Shown one piece after another: positions 42,750-50,003 of a stretch of 64,000 bases of DNA; positions within the stretch are counted from its first letter, which is position 1, and each line of letters begins with the position of its first letter. The translations under genes were made by a program, and so were the position numbers. This stretch comes from Pseudomonadota bacterium (GTDB lineage: Bacteria; Pseudomonadota; Gammaproteobacteria; Steroidobacterales; Steroidobacteraceae): NCBI GenBank assembly GCA_023457495.1, contig JAEWLQ010000113.1, forward strand, positions 129,486 to 193,485, in the 5' to 3' direction. Under the pieces are notes generated by a model, which worked only from the letters and a program-made list of their open reading frames with translations, ran no database searches and had not been told where the DNA came from.

Positions 42750-43283
42750 TCACTCCGCCACGAGATCGCCGGGCTTCCAGCTCTTGCTGAAGAAGGACTC
42801 GAGCGGATTGACGAAGCGCAACAAGGCAAACCAGCCGATGCCGGGCGTCGTGCGGATCCAGCACGCGTGGCGGTACGCCGGACGCTTCGGTCCGAAGTAA
42901 ATTTCCACGCCGTCGCGGATGGGACACTCCCCGGGTGTGGCGTCCTCGTCGAGCTCGAACTTGTGCTCCATGCGCACCAGCGGCCAGGTCCGCCCATCGC
43001 AGGCCGCGATCGAGACGCAGCGCCCGACCGGGATTCCGCCCGGCAGCTCGAGGCGATAGGACCGGGCCCCGTCGAGCATTTCCCGGCGGTCGTCCTGCAT
43101 GGACAGGAGGTAACAGGAGTCGAAGCTCGAGAAAGCCCATTCCCAGCGCCGATCGGCATACGCCAGCCGGGCGGCGTCGCAGCGCATGAACAGCGGCTTG
43201 CCGGCACGGGCGCCTTGCAGCTCCGCGAGCGGCGGCTGTCCGCGCGACACTTGAGTCGAGATCACCTGTGCTTCCCGTTCCAT
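42750..43283 (-). CDS. DUF1214-like protein heading the sortase operon
   Basis: A 177-residue soluble protein without a signal peptide. The C-terminal 80 residues resemble DUF1214: G-V-E-I-Y-F-G-P-K-R-P, W-I-R-T-T-P-G-I-G-W-F-A-L-L-R-F, and W-K-P-G-D. DUF1214 usually ends larger DUF1254/1214 proteins of unknown function; here it is alone. The sortase gene starts 3 bp after its stop, so the two are coupled. The start at 43283 (M-E-R-E-A-Q) is preferred to a longer form whose extra codons look non-coding. Confidence 0.7.
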   Translation of the reverse strand: MEREAQVISTQVSRGQPPLAELQGARAGKPLFMRCDAARLAYADRRWEWAFSSFDSCYLLSMQDDRREMLDGARSYRLELPGGIPVGRCVSIAACDGRTWPLVRMEHKFELDEDATPGECPIRDGVEIYFGPKRPAYRHACWIRTTPGIGWFALLRFVNPLESFFSKSWKPGDLVAE

Positions 43284-43445
43284 GCTTAGGCCATCCGTGA
43301 TTTCAGGCAAATCTTCGCGTTTGGGCGCGGGGCGGCAATGGGCCCTTCGTCCCATACGTCGCCTCACGGGTGATCGGGAAGCTAGCAAGCACCGGCCGAC
43401 TCCGCGGCCACGGCGCCGCGCCACCCCCCCTAGGACCCGAACGCC

Positions 43446-44441
43446 ATGCGTGCTAACTACCTACCATGCCGGCTGCTGGCGGCATGCCTTGTGCTCCTGC
43501 TCTGCGCGCCGGGTTTCGGCGCGGCTCCCGACCCACTGCCGTCCTGGAACGCGACCGCTCCGAAGCGCGCCGTCATCGCGTTCGTGGAGCGGGTCACGAC
43601 CGAAGGATCGAAGGATTTCGTACCCCCTGCCGAGCGAATCGCCGCGTTCGACAACGACGGCACGTTGTGGGTCGAGCAGCCTATCTACACGCAGATGACA
43701 TTCGCGATCGACCAGGTGAAACTGATGGCGCCGCTGCATCCGGACTGGAAGGGCAAGGAGCCGTTCTCGTCGATCATCGACGGCCGCCCGCAGGACGCGC
43801 TCGCGGGCGGCGAACACGCGGCGGCGCAGATCGTCGCGGCGACGCACTCCGGCATGACGACCGACGCCTTCGAGAACACGGTGAAGCAGTGGATCCGCAC
43901 CGCGCAGCATCCGCGCTTCCGCCGCACGTACGACCGCTGCGCCTATCAACCCATGCTCGAACTGCTCGCGTACCTGCGCGCCAACGGATTCAAGACCTTC
44001 ATCGTGTCGGGCGGCGGTGTGGAGTTCATGCGCGCCTTCTCGGAGAAGACCTACGGCATCCCGCCCGAGCAGGTGATCGGCAGCGTGGGCAAGCAGAAGT
44101 ACCAGATGCGCGGCACGGAGCCCGTGTTGCTCAAGATGGCCGAAGTGGAATTCATCGACGATGGCCCGGGTAAGCCCGCGGGCATCCAGCGTTTCATCGG
44201 GCGACGCCCGATCGCGGCCTTCGGCAACTCGGATGGCGATCGCGAGATGCTCGAGTGGACCACCGCAGGCCCGGGGGCGCGCTTCGCGCTGCTCGTGCAC
44301 CACACCGACGGCGAACGCGAATACGCCTACGACCGGGATTCGAAGATCGGCAAATTGTCCGCGGCGCTCGACCAGGCCCGCCAGAGGGGCTGGACGGTCG
44401 TGAGCATGAAGGACGACTGGAACACGATCCTGCCGCCCTGA
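43446..44441 (+). CDS. Exported HAD-superfamily phosphatase
   Basis: A 331-residue protein with a Sec signal peptide (L-L-A-A-C-L-V-L-L-L-C-A-P-G-F-G-A). The HAD core is complete: motif I F-D-N-D-G-T-L-W with its D-x-D pair, motif II I-V-S-G-G-G, and motif IV F-G-N-S-D-G-D-R-E-M. It belongs with phosphoserine-phosphatase-like enzymes that act on small phosphoesters; the substrate is unknown. It is a clear paralogue of the cytoplasmic protein at 46430-47347, sharing P-P-A-E-R-I-A, F-A-Y-D-R-D-like and V-V-S-M-K-x-D-W blocks. Confidence 0.87.
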   Translation: MRANYLPCRLLAACLVLLLCAPGFGAAPDPLPSWNATAPKRAVIAFVERVTTEGSKDFVPPAERIAAFDNDGTLWVEQPIYTQMTFAIDQVKLMAPLHPDWKGKEPFSSIIDGRPQDALAGGEHAAAQIVAATHSGMTTDAFENTVKQWIRTAQHPRFRRTYDRCAYQPMLELLAYLRANGFKTFIVSGGGVEFMRAFSEKTYGIPPEQVIGSVGKQKYQMRGTEPVLLKMAEVEFIDDGPGKPAGIQRFIGRRPIAAFGNSDGDREMLEWTTAGPGARFALLVHHTDGEREYAYDRDSKIGKLSAALDQARQRGWTVVSMKDDWNTILPP

Positions 44442-44459
44442 GTCACTGAGCCTCCGGAA

Positions 44460-44636
44460 CTACTTCTCTCCGGCCGGCGGGTCCCCGGCGCTCACGGGTC
44501 GATCGTGCTCGACGTGCTGCGGAAACAGCAGCTGGCGCATCTGTGGATGCCAGTTGCGCGTCATCGTCCGGTACGCGTCCAGCTCCCCATCCGAGGGAGG
44601 ACGCGGCCGAAACGGGATCACGTTGTCTTTCGTCAT
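44460..44636 (-). CDS. Small hypothetical protein
   Basis: A 58-residue hydrophilic protein starting M-T-K-D-N-V-I-P-F-R-P-R-P, a beginning common in short proteobacterial proteins of unknown function. No membrane segment or known motif beyond that. Codon use resembles the neighbours. It is convergent with the exported HAD gene. Confidence 0.5.
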   Translation of the reverse strand: MTKDNVIPFRPRPPSDGELDAYRTMTRNWHPQMRQLLFPQHVEHDRPVSAGDPPAGEK

Positions 44637-44732
44637 GGTAGCCACCGCGAGTGGAAGCTGAAGCCGGAATGGATGCTCACTCCATCCGGGATTCCGCTCC
44701 GTGCTGCGCATCGCAAATACGGTGGGCTGCGA

Positions 44733-44750
44733 AATGGACCTAGGGCGTAT
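44733..44750 (+). promoter_or_regulatory. Weak copy of the 18-bp motif
   Basis: AATGGACCTAGGGCGTAT keeps the centre GGACCTAGG but little of the right half. It lies 65 bp before a possible 37-codon gene. Confidence 0.2.
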
Positions 44751-44815
44751 GGAACGCCGGCTACCGCGCGGTCATCGTTGCGGACGCGAAAATGAGACTT
44801 CGAGGACGAACCCGC

Positions 44816-44929
44816 ATGTCGAAGAAAGAGCCCGACGCATCCTCGCGGATTGCCGCCGGGCCGAAGGCGATTCCGGGCGTTGATTCACCTGACTGGCTGC
44901 CCGCGCCCGTGGGCGAGCCACCTCCCTAA
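44816..44929 (+). CDS. Possible 37-residue small protein
   Basis: An ATG with GAGGA eight bases upstream opens a 37-codon frame beginning M-S-K-K-E-P-D-A-S-S-R and ending V-G-E-P-P-P before TAA. It is rich in proline and acidic residues, without hydrophobic segments. The convergent receiver gene stops one base later. Too short to judge by composition alone. Confidence 0.4.
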   Translation: MSKKEPDASSRIAAGPKAIPGVDSPDWLPAPVGEPPP

Positions 44930-45301
44930 CTAACCCGCGTTGAGGAGCGCCGCGTTGAGCTCATCGGCCGAGAAAGGTTTCTTGAGGTACGCGACGCAGC
45001 CGAGCCCGATCGCCCGCTCGCGCACGGCGGGATCGTCCGACGCTGTCATGAAAATGATGGGGACGGGCCGCCGCTCCGCGCGCGCCAGTGTTTCGCCGAG
45101 CGCGATGCCCGACATGCCGTCGCCGAGATGGACGTCCAGGATCAGGCAAGACGCGGACTGCGCGGCGGAGCACGAGAGAAAGCGTTCCGCCGACTCGTAC
45201 ACGAGGACCTCGTATCCGCACGCGGCCAGGAGCCGCCGGAACGCCTTGCGCGCGCCGGGGTCGTCGTCCACGAATGCAACAATTCTGGATGTGCCTGCCA
45301 T
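44930..45301 (-). CDS. Single-domain response regulator
   Basis: A 123-residue receiver with no output domain: acidic pocket V-D-D-D, phospho-acceptor D56 in L-I-L-D-V-H-L, and the switch lysine in Y-L-K-K-P-F-S. It is FixJ-type in sequence, like the receiver at 63331. It may work as a phosphate sink or a protein-level switch for one of the unpaired kinases nearby. It is divergent from the AraC-type regulator. Confidence 0.88.
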   Translation of the reverse strand: MAGTSRIVAFVDDDPGARKAFRRLLAACGYEVLVYESAERFLSCSAAQSASCLILDVHLGDGMSGIALGETLARAERRPVPIIFMTASDDPAVRERAIGLGCVAYLKKPFSADELNAALLNAG

Positions 45302-45401
45302 TGCGGCGCGCAGGTTACGGGCCGGCGGCATCTCCTGCCTTGTCAGGCGTGGCCAGAATGTTTTCCGAGCCGGCCATCGACACTCCGACCAGGAACACGA
45401 C

Positions 45402-46433
45402 ATGCAAAGTGGAATCCCCTACGCCAAAGGAACCATCGCGCGCCTGGCCTGTGACCACGCGCGCAAATCCGGCGTCGCGCTGCCGGCGCTGCTGCGGCAG
45501 GCCAACCTGACTCCGCAACTGATCGACGACACCCGCGCGCGGCTCCCGGTACGCGACCAGGTCCGCCTGCTGAATCTCATCGCCGACGAGCTCGACGACG
45601 AACTACTGGGCTTTCACCTTGCGCAGAATTGCGAGCTGCGCGAGTTCGGCCTCCTCTACTACGTCGGCGCCTCGTCGCCGACGCTGTTCGACGCGGTGCG
45701 CCGCACCGCGCGCTACAGCGGACTCGGCAACGAAGGCATCGCCCAGGAATGCATCGATGGCCGGGACTTCGGCATCAACCTCCGCTACATCGGCGTGAGC
45801 CGCCACATCGACCGGCACCAGGCGGAGTTCTGGTTCACCGCCGCGTCCCGCATCCTGTGGCAGTTGTCCGGTCAGCGCTTCACACCGCGCCGCGTGCGCT
45901 TCATGCATCCGCGCGCATCCCAGCCACCGGAATTGCGCCGCTTCTTCGGCCCCGAGCTCGAGTTCGGCGCGGTTGGCGACGACATGATCTTCGCGAAGTC
46001 TGTGGGCGAATCGCCTGTGGTGAGCGCGGACCCGTACCTCAACGAATTGCTGGTGCGTTATTGCGAGGAGGCGATGGCGCGGCGGAAGGCGGCGCGCACG
46101 ACCTTTCGCTCGACCGTCGAGAACGCGATCGTGCCGCTGTTGCCGCACGGCGAGGTGCGCGCCGCGCAGATCGCGCGCCAGCTCGGCATGAGCCAGCGCA
46201 CCTTCACGCGCCGGCTCGCCGCCGATGGCTTGGGCTTCTCGACGCTGATGGACCAGCTGCGCCTGGACCTCGCGCAACGCTATTTCGCCGATGGTGAGGC
46301 CACCATTTCGCAGATCGCGTGGTTGCTCGGGTACCAGGACGTCTCCGCGTTTTCCAAGGCATTTCGCCGCTGGACCGGAAAGTCTCCGCGCGAAGCTCGT
46401 GACGGCGGCGCACGGCGGCAGCCGCGGCGATGA
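45402..46433 (+). CDS. AraC-family transcriptional regulator (arabinose-binding-like N-domain)
   Basis: A 343-residue regulator. The N-terminal 200 residues match the PF12625-type sensing domain found in OruR/ArgR-like members (F-G-L-L-Y-Y-V-G-A-S-S-P-T-L). The C-terminal AraC domain has two helix-turn-helices: A-A-Q-I-A-R-Q-L-G-M-S-Q-R-T-F-T-R-R and I-S-Q-I-A-W-L-L-G-Y-Q-D-V-S-A-F-S. AGGA precedes the ATG at 45402. It overlaps the HAD gene by 4 bp, so it probably controls the HAD-DUF1622 pair. Confidence 0.92.
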   Translation: MQSGIPYAKGTIARLACDHARKSGVALPALLRQANLTPQLIDDTRARLPVRDQVRLLNLIADELDDELLGFHLAQNCELREFGLLYYVGASSPTLFDAVRRTARYSGLGNEGIAQECIDGRDFGINLRYIGVSRHIDRHQAEFWFTAASRILWQLSGQRFTPRRVRFMHPRASQPPELRRFFGPELEFGAVGDDMIFAKSVGESPVVSADPYLNELLVRYCEEAMARRKAARTTFRSTVENAIVPLLPHGEVRAAQIARQLGMSQRTFTRRLAADGLGFSTLMDQLRLDLAQRYFADGEATISQIAWLLGYQDVSAFSKAFRRWTGKSPREARDGGARRQPRR

Positions 46434-47347
46434 ACGGCAGTCCGCTGCCTTCCTGGAATGACGGACGCGCGCGCTCCGCGATCCTCGGTTTCCTCGATCG
46501 CGTCACGAGTGAGGGAAGCGGCGACTTCGTGCCGCCGGCCGAACGCATCGCGGTCTTCGACAACGACGGCACGTTGTGGTGCGAGCAACCCGTGCCCGTG
46601 CAGGCGTTTTTCCTCTTCGACCGCATCAAGCAGCTCGCGACGCAGGACAACAGCCTCTATCGGCAGCAGCCCTTCAAGGCCTTCCTCGAGCACGACAACG
46701 CCGGCATCCTGAGCCTCGGCAAGCGCGGTCTCTCGGACGTGTTCTTCGCGACGCATGCCGGCATGAGCGAGGAGGAATTCGAGCGGGCCGCTCACCAGTG
46801 GTTCGAACGCGCGCGTCATCCGAAATTCGGCCGCCGCTTCCTCGATTGCGTCTATCAACCGCAGCTCGAGTTGCTCGAGCTGCTGCGCGCGCACGATTTC
46901 CGCACGTTCATCGTGACGGGCGGTGGAGTCGACTTCGTGCGCGCGTTTGCGGAAAGCGCGTACGGCATCCTGCGCGAGCGCGTGGTCGGGTCGAGCGTGA
47001 AGCTGCACTTCGAGCTGCGGCCGGGCCGCGCGTTGCTCTGGAAGAGCAACTCGCTCAACAGTTTCGACGACCGCGAGGCGAAACCCGAGAACATCGGCCT
47101 GCACATTGGCCGGCGCCCGCTGCTCGCCTTCGGCAATTCCGACGGTGACCTGGCGATGATGCTGTATTCGCGCAATGGTCCGGGGCCGCGGCTCGCGCTG
47201 CTGCTGCATCACGACGACTCCGAACGGGAGTTCGCCTACGACCGCGACTTCCACGTGAGTCCGCTGGCGGATGCGCTCGACCGCGCCGAGGAACTCGGCA
47301 TGACCGTGGTGAGCATGAAGCAGGACTGGAAAAAGGTGTTCCGATGA
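46430..47347 (+). CDS. Cytoplasmic HAD-superfamily phosphatase, paralogue of the 43.4-kb gene
   Basis: A 305-residue protein with no signal peptide. HAD motifs: F-D-N-D-G-T-L-W, I-V-T-G-G-G and F-G-N-S-D-G-D-L-A-M. It starts S-P-L-P-S-W-N, aligning with P-L-P-S-W-N of the exported paralogue right after its signal peptide. It is translationally coupled to araC-type upstream (ATGA) and to DUF1622 downstream (4-bp overlap). Substrate unknown. Confidence 0.88.
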   Translation: MNGSPLPSWNDGRARSAILGFLDRVTSEGSGDFVPPAERIAVFDNDGTLWCEQPVPVQAFFLFDRIKQLATQDNSLYRQQPFKAFLEHDNAGILSLGKRGLSDVFFATHAGMSEEEFERAAHQWFERARHPKFGRRFLDCVYQPQLELLELLRAHDFRTFIVTGGGVDFVRAFAESAYGILRERVVGSSVKLHFELRPGRALLWKSNSLNSFDDREAKPENIGLHIGRRPLLAFGNSDGDLAMMLYSRNGPGPRLALLLHHDDSEREFAYDRDFHVSPLADALDRAEELGMTVVSMKQDWKKVFR

Positions 47348-47691
47348 AAGAAGCACTGCTGCACGCCACCGAATGGTCGATCCTGCTGATCGACTCGATC
47401 GCGCTCGCGCTGGTACTGCTGGGAACCCTGGAGGCCGTCGTCAACGGCCTGCGGATGATGCTGTCCTCGCCCAACGGCCATCGCAAGCGCGATGCCTGGC
47501 TGCGTTACGCCCGCTGGCTCGTGGCCGCCCTCACCTTCCAGCTGGCCGCGGACATCGTCGAAACCTCGATCACCACCGACTGGATGGCGATCGGGCGCGT
47601 CGGCGCCGTCGCCGTGATCCGCACGTTCCTCAACTACTTCCTCGAGAAGGATCTCGAGCAGCGCCAGGACGAGAACACGGCCAAGAGTTAG
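47344..47691 (+). CDS. DUF1622 membrane protein
   Basis: A 115-residue inner-membrane protein with three hydrophobic segments, including L-L-I-D-S-I-A-L-A-L-V-L-L-G and W-L-V-A-A-L-T-F-Q-L-A-A-D-I-V-E-T, and the family block V-I-R-T-F-L-N-Y-F-L-E-K-D-L. DUF1622 function is unknown. It overlaps the HAD gene by 4 bp and closes the AraC-HAD-DUF1622 operon. Confidence 0.88.
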   Translation: MKEALLHATEWSILLIDSIALALVLLGTLEAVVNGLRMMLSSPNGHRKRDAWLRYARWLVAALTFQLAADIVETSITTDWMAIGRVGAVAVIRTFLNYFLEKDLEQRQDENTAKS

Positions 47692-47731
47692 CCGCATCGG
47701 TAGCCACCACCATTGCGGAGGGTCGCCGGGA

Positions 47732-48607
47732 TCAGTGCGCCTGGTCGCGGATGATCCGTTCATGGCGCTTCCTGCGCCACTGCGTGTAGGGGATCGTCGC
47801 GATCGTCGCCACGATCAAATACAGCAGCACCGCAACGGCGATCAATTTCTTCTGATCGGGATACAGCGATGCGCCGAGCGCGATGGCGACGCCCGGGTGG
47901 CGTGACGCGTTCGACAGCGCGAGCACGGTGCGATCGTCGCCGCGCGGCCCGCCCAGCAGATGACCGGCGCCGAGCGCCACCACCGTGAGCGCGACGAACG
48001 CGAGCAACGTGCCGTCTCCGACGAGGGCGGCGAACCCGCGCCAGCCGAACGCCAGGATCGCCACCAGCGAAACGAGCAGCAAGAGGTTGCCGAAGATGCT
48101 CAGCGGTCCCGAAACACGATTGGCGAATCCCGGAAAGAAGTGCCGCAGCAGCAGCCCAGCGCCCAGTGGCAGCAGTACCGAGCTCGCGACCGACCGCGCG
48201 ACGAGCGCCGCGTCGACGTGCACCGCGTGCCGCGTGATGCTGCTGATGATCGCCAGCGACGCCGGAATCAGCACGATCGCGAGCAACGAGGTCGCCACCA
48301 GCAGTCCGTAGACGTAGTCGTCACGCGTCACCAGCTTGATGAGCTTCGGTGGAAGGATGGGCGGCACGGGGGAAACCGCCAGCGCGACCAGCGCCACCTT
48401 CACCGGCGGCTTCAAGTCGAACGAAGTCGCCATCAACAGGGCTGCGATCGGCACCACGACGCTCATCGAGAGCAACGAGCGCGCGAGCAGCGCGGGTTCG
48501 TGGAAGAGGAACATCGTGTCGGTCCACGTACACCGCAGACCCAGCGTGAGCACGATGAGCATGAGGCTCAGCGGCAACGCGGCATTCACCAGTTCGATGA
48601 CTTGCAT
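47732..48607 (-). CDS. BASS-family (bile acid:sodium symporter-like) transporter
   Basis: A 291-residue inner-membrane protein with about nine segments. It shows the family blocks A-V-S-P-V-P-P-I-L-P and S-N-A-S-R-H-P-G-V-A-I-A-L, the latter in the sodium/substrate crossover region. Members move organic acids of many kinds; the substrate is unknown. It is last in the four-gene minus-strand operon, 10 bp after DUF202. Confidence 0.85.
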   Translation of the reverse strand: MQVIELVNAALPLSLMLIVLTLGLRCTWTDTMFLFHEPALLARSLLSMSVVVPIAALLMATSFDLKPPVKVALVALAVSPVPPILPPKLIKLVTRDDYVYGLLVATSLLAIVLIPASLAIISSITRHAVHVDAALVARSVASSVLLPLGAGLLLRHFFPGFANRVSGPLSIFGNLLLLVSLVAILAFGWRGFAALVGDGTLLAFVALTVVALGAGHLLGGPRGDDRTVLALSNASRHPGVAIALGASLYPDQKKLIAVAVLLYLIVATIATIPYTQWRRKRHERIIRDQAH

Positions 48608-48617
48608 GACCTTCAGC

Positions 48618-49034
48618 TCACAGGAAAGGAGTTCGGATGAACAGGCCGACCAGCGCGACGATGCCGATCATCGCCACGAGGCCCGCGATGACGCCGACCG
48701 GCATGTGGCCCGCGGGCTTGTCGATCTTCATGTCGAGCGCCCGCATGGCGTGACGGAATTCCCACAGACCGACGATCAGCGAAACGAGCCCGAGCACCAC
48801 GAGCATGGGCGGCAGCAGGCTGCCGTGCGTCGGCGCCAACTGCTCCGGCTGCTCGTGCAAGTACTGCAGGAACTTTCCGATCGTGAAGCCGAAGCTGATC
48901 ATCGAGAATGCCGTGCGGATCCAGGCCATCAACGTGCGCTCGACGGCCAGCTGGGTGCGTTGCACGCTGAGCCGAGTACCCTCGTCGAGACGCGGCTTCG
49001 CGGGATCGTGTTTGCCGGCGGCCGCGGAGGCCAT
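48618..49034 (-). CDS. DUF202 (YidH-like) membrane protein
   Basis: A 138-residue protein. After a short cytoplasmic start comes the DUF202 signature L-A-V-E-R-T-L-M-A-W-I-R-T-A-F-S-M-I-S-F-G-F, then three membrane segments. Function is not established. The ATG directly follows the stop of the formylglycine-enzyme gene with no gap. Confidence 0.88.
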   Translation of the reverse strand: MASAAAGKHDPAKPRLDEGTRLSVQRTQLAVERTLMAWIRTAFSMISFGFTIGKFLQYLHEQPEQLAPTHGSLLPPMLVVLGLVSLIVGLWEFRHAMRALDMKIDKPAGHMPVGVIAGLVAMIGIVALVGLFIRTPFL

Positions 49035-49988
49035 TCAGCGCTCCACGCCACGCACGATGCAGCGGAATCCGAGATGACAGGTCGCGGTGTCGATCATCTG
49101 CGCGTGCCGAGCCGCCGGGCGATAACGTCGACAGTAGTTCGGCGCGCACAGGAAACTGCCGCCCTTGATCACCTTGCGCGGAATGCGAGTCTTCGGCATG
49201 CACGGGTCGAAGCTGTGTTCGATCGATGGACCGTGCGGGTTCTGTGGAATGCAGCAGTCTTTTTTCGCGGGCTGCTTGTGACGGTCGCGATACCAGTCCG
49301 TGGTCCACTCCCAGACGTTTCCGGTCATCTCGTAGAGCCCGAAGCCGTTCGGCGGGAACGAGCGCACCGGCGCGACGCCCGCGAAGCCGTCGAGCTCGAG
49401 GTTCTGCCAGGGGAATTCGCCCTGCCAGGTATTGGCCATCTGCTTCCCCGCCGGCGCGAACTCGCCACCCCAGGCGAACTCCGCCGCGTCGAGACCGCCG
49501 CGCGCGGCGCATTCCCATTCCGCCTCGGTGGGCAGCGCCTTGCCGGCCCAGCGCGCATAGGCCTCGGCGTCCTCGAATGAGATCTGCACCACCGGATGGT
49601 CGAGCCGCCCGGCGATGGAGCTCGCGGGACCTTCCGGGTGACGCCAGCTCGCGCCCGGTAGATAGTCCCACCAGTTGCGGAAGTCGCGCAGGTCGACCGG
49701 ACCGCGCGCGCGCCGGAACACGAGGCCGCCCGGTTTCAGCAACGCGGCGTCGGCCCCCGGATACAGGGCCGGATCGAGCGGCCGTTCGGCGAGCGTCACG
49801 TAGCCCGTGGCCGCGACGAACGCGGCGAACTGCGCATTGGTCACGGCCGTCGCATCCATCCAGAACGGCGAAACCGTCACCGGGTGCGCGGGTGCTTCCT
49901 CGGGGTAGTGAACGTCCGAGCCCATCGTGAACGTGCCGCCGGGCACGAACACCGCATCTTCCCGTTCGATCGCCCATGACAAATCCAT
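49035..49988 (-). CDS. Formylglycine-generating enzyme homologue (SUMF1/FGE family)
   Basis: A 317-residue C-type-lectin-fold protein. It starts V-F-V-P-G-G-T-F-T-M-G-S-D and keeps L-P-T-E-A-E-W-E and N-V-W-E-W-T-T-D-W. The C-terminal active site has both copper-binding cysteines in G-G-S-F-L-C-A-P-N-Y-C-R-R-Y-R, then L-G-F-R-C. Many family members lack these cysteines, so this one looks like a true oxidase that turns a cysteine into formylglycine, normally in C-x-P-x-R of sulfatases. No sulfatase is in the window. It lies 15 bp behind the large exported-protein gene. Confidence 0.88.
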   Translation of the reverse strand: MDLSWAIEREDAVFVPGGTFTMGSDVHYPEEAPAHPVTVSPFWMDATAVTNAQFAAFVAATGYVTLAERPLDPALYPGADAALLKPGGLVFRRARGPVDLRDFRNWWDYLPGASWRHPEGPASSIAGRLDHPVVQISFEDAEAYARWAGKALPTEAEWECAARGGLDAAEFAWGGEFAPAGKQMANTWQGEFPWQNLELDGFAGVAPVRSFPPNGFGLYEMTGNVWEWTTDWYRDRHKQPAKKDCCIPQNPHGPSIEHSFDPCMPKTRIPRKVIKGGSFLCAPNYCRRYRPAARHAQMIDTATCHLGFRCIVRGVER

Positions 49989-50003
49989 ACTTGCTCCTCG
50001 AGT

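Noticed and set aside
42919..42935. Second copy of the GGGACACTCCCC repeat arm
   Set aside because: A 12-bp match inside the DUF1214-like coding sequence, with no inverted partner; chance is the simpler reading.
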